Shown here one piece after another: positions 4,709 to 8,175 of a stretch of 8,175 nucleotides of DNA. Numbering within the stretch: the stretch's first letter is position 1; the number at the start of each line of letters is the position of its first letter. Source of the DNA: Halomarinibacterium sp041392205 (GTDB lineage: Bacteria > Bacteroidota > Bacteroidia > Flavobacteriales > Flavobacteriaceae); assembly GCA_041392205.1 (NCBI GenBank), contig JAWKMO010000032.1, positions 1 through 8,175 of the forward strand, read 5' to 3'. The position numbers were made by a program, and so were the translations under genes. The notes below the pieces were generated by a model. It was not told the DNA's origin and did no database searches. It saw only the letters and a program-made list of their open reading frames with translations.

Positions 4709-5023
4709 ATGAAAAACGCATATACCTCACTATCAAAGGCCATAGCAGCCCTTCAAAAGATTGGATATACCGAAGATTTTAACCTTTACGACCAAGGGAT
4801 GGAGTCTGGAAGCCTAGAAAAACAATGGGAGGCAGCACAACTAAAGGTAATAAAATACTATCGGTTTGAGGGCATGAGCAGTCCAGAGGATAATTCAATT
4901 TTATATGTTATCGAAACTTCCGATGGCAAAAAAGGGCTACTGGTAGATAATTACAGTGCTTCGGAAAGCAATCTTTCCCCCGAAATGCTTCAGAAGTTAA
5001 AAATAGACCATCAACTTCTTTAA
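4709..5023 (+). CDS. Small conserved flavobacterial protein (often labelled phosphoribosylpyrophosphate synthetase, probably wrongly)
   Basis: The protein has 104 residues. It matches from memory a flavobacterial family of about 100 residues with the pattern L..AI..L.K.GYT.DFNL near the N terminus, YRFEGMS.P.DNS.LYVI in the middle (52-68) and DGKKGLLVDNYS (72-83) before LSPEM..KL. Members are often annotated as phosphoribosylpyrophosphate synthetase, but this is far too short for that enzyme (about 310 residues) and lacks its nucleotide and PRPP-binding loops. No signal peptide, membrane segment or catalytic motif is visible. Function is unknown. It is probably cytosolic and a single-gene unit. 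Its TAA interlocks with the stop of the convergent esterase-family gene in the bases TTAA (5020-5023). The coding call is firm; any functional label would be weak. Confidence 0.85.
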   Translation: MKNAYTSLSKAIAALQKIGYTEDFNLYDQGMESGSLEKQWEAAQLKVIKYYRFEGMSSPEDNSILYVIETSDGKKGLLVDNYSASESNLSPEMLQKLKIDHQLL

Positions 5024-6282
5024 TTTTCTGAATAAGTAGGGATGTCAGAAAATTCAATTGTTATAATTCCATCAAATCTTTTTGAAGGAATAAAATTTAT
5101 TGTTCCTCCATTTTCAAGTTCAAATCCTGTTAAAGGTTGATATAACCATTGATTATTTGGATTGCTAATTTGATTTTCTATTGGTAGAAAGGGAGCTTTT
5201 TTTCCAGTTTCTATCATTTTTCTTTCAATAGAATTTTCTCCATTGTTTTCAAACGCAACGACCTCTTTCGTCCAATGTTGATATGTATTTCCTTTAAATG
5301 CAAATAGTCCTAGTGCGTAGTAATCATTTGGATACCATTCTTTTAAATAATGTCCCATCCATTTAATGCCCCAGCTATTTTCAACAGCTCCTTTCTCAAT
5401 ATGCGCATTGTGTGCCCAAACGATAAATTTTTTATTAGGATAGATGGAATCCATTAGCCATTTTATATTTTCTGCCATTAATTCATCTCTCACACCAATG
5501 GAATAATACCTGTCTTGAAAGGAGCGATTGTAAGAACTTTGAAACATGCGTAGCGAACGAAGCAGGATATTGTATTGGAACTCTGAAAGTTGATGCTCCA
5601 AATTTACTTTCTGCTTATTTTTTATTAAAATAGTTTCAGCCTCTTTTACGGCCTCAAGAAATATTTTTTGATATTTATAATAACCAATAGAATCTCCTTC
5701 ATTTCCAGCCCTGTAAGAAGCACTGTATCCCCCCAATTTATATTCAAGACTGTCTGCAAGGTTTTTATGATAAGTTTCAATGATAGGTTTCAGCATATTG
5801 ACAAAATAGGAGGAAGATGTCTGAGTATCATATCCTGTAAAATAGAGTTTATGGCGGGTCTTGCTTTGTTCTTTAATGTACTCAAAAATCGGATTGGCTT
5901 CACTAGCTCTAAAATTTCCGAAGACGGTTTCATCTCTTAATTGTTTAAAAGTTAGAGTGTCGATATTGCTAAAGGCTAGATTAATATCGCCTAATCCGCC
6001 TTCCATGGCAAGGACTTCAAAGCCAAGTTCTTTATGCAAATATTCTACTAAAGCAGATTTTAAACGATAAAACTCTCCAAGCCCGTGGGAACTTTCACCA
6101 ATAGCCACAATACGTTTATTTTCTAATACTTTTTTAATTTCTGAAAAGTCAAAACCTTCTTGTGTCATAATTTCGGTGGTGTTTTCAACCAGCCAGTTAG
6201 ATGAGTTTTGTGCCTTGGTTTTAGAAATAAAAAAGGAAATAATTCCTACTAAAAAAATTAAATGGAAGCGCATAAAATCCAT
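5020..6282 (-). CDS. Exported erythromycin esterase family protein (PF05139-like)
   Basis: The 420-residue protein matches the erythromycin esterase/succinoglycan biosynthesis family. An N-terminal signal peptide is clear: charged start, hydrophobic LIFLVGIISFFI (8-19) and a likely cut after Ala24 (KTKA-Q). Family marks are IVAIGESSHGLGEFYRLK (58-75) with Glu63, His66 and Glu70, then GFEVLAMEGG (87-96) with Glu94, GYDTQ (150-154), GVRDELMAENIKWL (263-276), and VWAHNAHIEKG (288-298) with His291 and His294. These are positions equivalent to the histidine and acidic centre of Ere enzymes. True macrolide esterases are one branch only; most family members have unknown substrates, so resistance should not be assumed. 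Met4 (start 6273) is an alternative start that keeps the signal peptide. It lies 37 bases after the M14 peptidase gene on the same strand with no good promoter box between, so co-transcription is likely. Sampled stretches are near 30% GC, below its neighbours. Confidence 0.9.
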   Translation of the reverse strand: MDFMRFHLIFLVGIISFFISKTKAQNSSNWLVENTTEIMTQEGFDFSEIKKVLENKRIVAIGESSHGLGEFYRLKSALVEYLHKELGFEVLAMEGGLGDINLAFSNIDTLTFKQLRDETVFGNFRASEANPIFEYIKEQSKTRHKLYFTGYDTQTSSSYFVNMLKPIIETYHKNLADSLEYKLGGYSASYRAGNEGDSIGYYKYQKIFLEAVKEAETILIKNKQKVNLEHQLSEFQYNILLRSLRMFQSSYNRSFQDRYYSIGVRDELMAENIKWLMDSIYPNKKFIVWAHNAHIEKGAVENSWGIKWMGHYLKEWYPNDYYALGLFAFKGNTYQHWTKEVVAFENNGENSIERKMIETGKKAPFLPIENQISNPNNQWLYQPLTGFELENGGTINFIPSKRFDGIITIEFSDIPTYSEN

Positions 6283-6319
6283 ATTTTACAGTTAATCAAT
6301 CAGTAAATAAGTTACATAA

Positions 6320-8175
6320 TTACATCTCTTCCCCAAAAAAAACAGCATTCATTAATAACTTATTAGTGCCATACCAAAATGCCCTAAAGTTGGTGTTGTC
6401 GGTAAAATAAATCACCCGTCCCTTTCCTAATCTATTGGTTTTAAAGGGAACGGTATTTTTTAAAAGCGCTAGGTTTTCTTTAGAAATATAACCACTCAAT
6501 AACGGATTTGCAGTGTATTGTATGGGGTTGTGATAACTGTCTTTGTCTGCTTCCACAAAGAGGGTGGTATTTCTAAATAAGGCGAGCGTACTGTTTTTAT
6601 ACCCAAAGGCAATAGGGTGGGAGCGATCTAGTTGGGCTTCAAAAATAGCGCCGCCAATGACTTGAGCACCATAATAATTCCCTTTTTGTTCAAAGGAAAT
6701 TCCCTTTGCGGTATCTTTTGCTTTTTTTAACTCCATCTTTAATAATTCGCTATCATTTAACCAGTTTCCGCTATTTCTAAAAGCGATTAAAGTTCCCCCA
6801 GTTCGTATCCAACTTTTCAGTTTTTCGGTACTATTTTTATCAGGGCCACTTCCCCAACTGGCAGGTAAAATAATATCGGTGTAAGCAGATAAATCGGCTC
6901 TCGTAACATCGTTTACGTCAAGTTTGGTAATTTTCATTTGGTAACGCGTATCAAACAAATGCCAGATTTCCCCGGCATCGTAGGGATTAATACCTTCGCC
7001 TACCAATAAGGCTACTTTTTGGGGTTTAAGAGCCCTAAACTCGCCACTTCCCAAATCGATCCCTTGGGTTAAACCCGTGGTTACAGATGTGATGGGAATA
7101 CTAGCCTCGACACTTACTTTTTTTAATAGGTTAAAAAGATCAGTATCGGTTAATAACTGATTTTGAACAGGAATTAAAATAGTACCATAGTCATACGTTG
7201 TTCCTTCCAACGTAAAGGGTTGCATCGCTACTTTAACGCGAATACCTTTATCCAAAATAGCATTGAGTGCCTTAGGGGAGTAGTATTCATGCCATTCCAT
7301 TAAATAAGCGTAGGCATTGGGGTTAGGAAGCGCTGGAGTAGGCCTTTTTAAATCGGTAACTTCTAATCCCATGGGTACCGTTGAGGATTCTTCGTAATCC
7401 AAATTAAAAGCCAGAGGAAAAGACCATGCGCTAATATCATAAAACAAACTATCCTGAAACGTAGTCCGCTTCTCGAACATAGCGTTTATTAATTGGGATT
7501 GTTTTTGATTTTTCGGAACAACATAAGCATATCCTTTTTTAAAGTGCTTTCCTTTTGACGTATAATTTTGTTTTAATTCGTGAAACGTAATTTTATGCTG
7601 CTGAAGAATTTCAGCTAGATGATAGGTCTTTGCGGCATCTTTTTCGTCTCCAAACACAATAGCAGCCGTATTTTTTGAAGCTTCCGCACGCGCATTAGCA
7701 TAAAAATCTCGTTGGTAATGGAGCATTTCGGTCCGCATACTTACCGCCGCTTCTAAAGTGGAAAGCGCTGCTGTAAATTGATTGCGAATGGTAAACGGAA
7801 AAGTTAAAATACCGTTGTCACTTTCCTGGGCATGACCTCTGGAGGAGGCTTGTTCAAAAAGGATTCCTACAGCGCCATTAATGTCTGGAAAGGTAGAGCC
7901 TTTTCCGTAGTAAAAGTCGTCGTAGTCTTCTTCGGTGTAATAAAAACTACCTAATTTATCAAATGCCTTCGCATGAAATTTACCAATGGCGGCAGTTAGT
8001 TCTTGATTTTTCTTGGGTGTTAACGGATGGGTTCTGGAAGGAATTCCGGGTTGAAAGAAAAAGGTGGAATGGGTACCCATTTCGTGATGATCGGTAACAA
8101 TATTAGGATACCATTCGTGAAAGGTTTTTATTCTTGCCTTACTTTCTGGCAATTGGGCAGGGAGCCAGTCTCTAT
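6320..8175 (-). CDS. M14-family zinc carboxypeptidase-like protein with C-terminal GATase1-like domain (N terminus beyond the window)
   Basis: The frame is open to the right edge: the codons before 8152 read RDWLPAQ, which runs into LPESKARI, so the gene is truncated by the window and not started at the TTG at 8150-8152. Visible are 617 residues, numbered here from that Arg. DHHEMG (28-33) and GILFEQASSRGH (103-114) are typical of the large Bacteroidota M14 peptidases; they probably give a zinc-ligand histidine and the catalytic glutamate (near 107). The first zinc motif (HxxE) would lie upstream and is not seen. Residues about 384-467 (KVALLVGEG, DIILPASWG, GGTLIAFRN) resemble a class I glutamine amidotransferase-like fold, lacking an evident catalytic Cys nucleophile. 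The family is usually exported and about 800 or more residues long, so about 200 residues are missing. The substrate is unknown, probably peptides. The gene is likely upstream in an operon with the esterase-family gene. Confidence 0.9.
   Translation of the reverse strand, partial: RDWLPAQLPESKARIKTFHEWYPNIVTDHHEMGTHSTFFFQPGIPSRTHPLTPKKNQELTAAIGKFHAKAFDKLGSFYYTEEDYDDFYYGKGSTFPDINGAVGILFEQASSRGHAQESDNGILTFPFTIRNQFTAALSTLEAAVSMRTEMLHYQRDFYANARAEASKNTAAIVFGDEKDAAKTYHLAEILQQHKITFHELKQNYTSKGKHFKKGYAYVVPKNQKQSQLINAMFEKRTTFQDSLFYDISAWSFPLAFNLDYEESSTVPMGLEVTDLKRPTPALPNPNAYAYLMEWHEYYSPKALNAILDKGIRVKVAMQPFTLEGTTYDYGTILIPVQNQLLTDTDLFNLLKKVSVEASIPITSVTTGLTQGIDLGSGEFRALKPQKVALLVGEGINPYDAGEIWHLFDTRYQMKITKLDVNDVTRADLSAYTDIILPASWGSGPDKNSTEKLKSWIRTGGTLIAFRNSGNWLNDSELLKMELKKAKDTAKGISFEQKGNYYGAQVIGGAIFEAQLDRSHPIAFGYKNSTLALFRNTTLFVEADKDSYHNPIQYTANPLLSGYISKENLALLKNTVPFKTNRLGKGRVIYFTDNTNFRAFWYGTNKLLMNAVFFGEEM

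Noticed and set aside
5668..6070. Two plus-strand frames of 90 and 69 codons
   Set aside because: They are antisense to the erythromycin-esterase-family gene and match nothing.
5020..6282. Macrolide resistance gene (ereA/ereB)
   Set aside because: Family motifs are present but the family is broad and this exported protein cannot be assigned to the resistance branch from sequence reading alone, so no symbol is given.
6320..8152. M14 peptidase gene starting at the TTG at 8150-8152
   Set aside because: The frame continues to the window edge with residues RDWLPAQ that fit the family, so the gene is truncated by the window.

Overview
The window reads as chromosomal DNA from a member of the Bacteroidota, most likely Flavobacteriaceae. 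Three things point there. At least two genes have the TAnnTTTG -7 promoter box of this phylum, and the proteins match flavobacterial families: a Xer-like integrase with a small N-terminal module, a cyclophilin-FKBP fusion, a ~104-residue flavobacterial small protein, and a large M14 peptidase with a C-terminal GATase1-like domain. Ribosome binding sites are weak or A-rich, as is usual in the phylum. No tRNA, rRNA, CRISPR array or complete insertion sequence was seen.

Layout from left to right: (1) 56-1258, minus strand, a complete tyrosine recombinase with all catalytic residues; its own promoter box lies inside the longer open frame, which fixes the start at 1258. (2) 1259-2434, almost 1.2 kb without a credible gene but full of structured repeats: a 29-bp tandem repeat carrying a palindrome, eleven consecutive 11-bp units, about twenty drifting 7-bp units, a hairpin/G-run element, a second 7-bp array and second hairpin/G-run element (the last four forming a 130-bp duplication), some inverted repeats, and a decayed stretch of 11-bp units. 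(3) 2435-3367, plus strand, a dual-family peptidyl-prolyl isomerase followed by a strong intrinsic terminator. (4) 3476-4009, plus strand, a YfiT/DinB-type metal-dependent enzyme. (5) 4046-4600, minus strand, a thioredoxin/peroxiredoxin-like protein, diverging from (6) 4709-5023, plus strand, a small conserved flavobacterial protein. (7) 5020-6282, minus strand, an exported erythromycin-esterase-family protein whose stop codon interlocks with that of gene 6. (8) 6320-8175, minus strand, an M14 zinc carboxypeptidase-like protein, cut off at its N terminus by the window edge and probably co-transcribed with gene 7.

Most genes look like housekeeping or cell-envelope functions: protein folding, redox or thiol chemistry, and exported hydrolases. 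No shared pathway is evident. The unusual part is the repeat island at 1490-2340 next to an apparently functional solo recombinase. I can show the repeat periods base by base, but whether the recombinase acts on them is inference. The esterase-family gene is visibly more AT-rich than its neighbours, which may mark a transferred gene.
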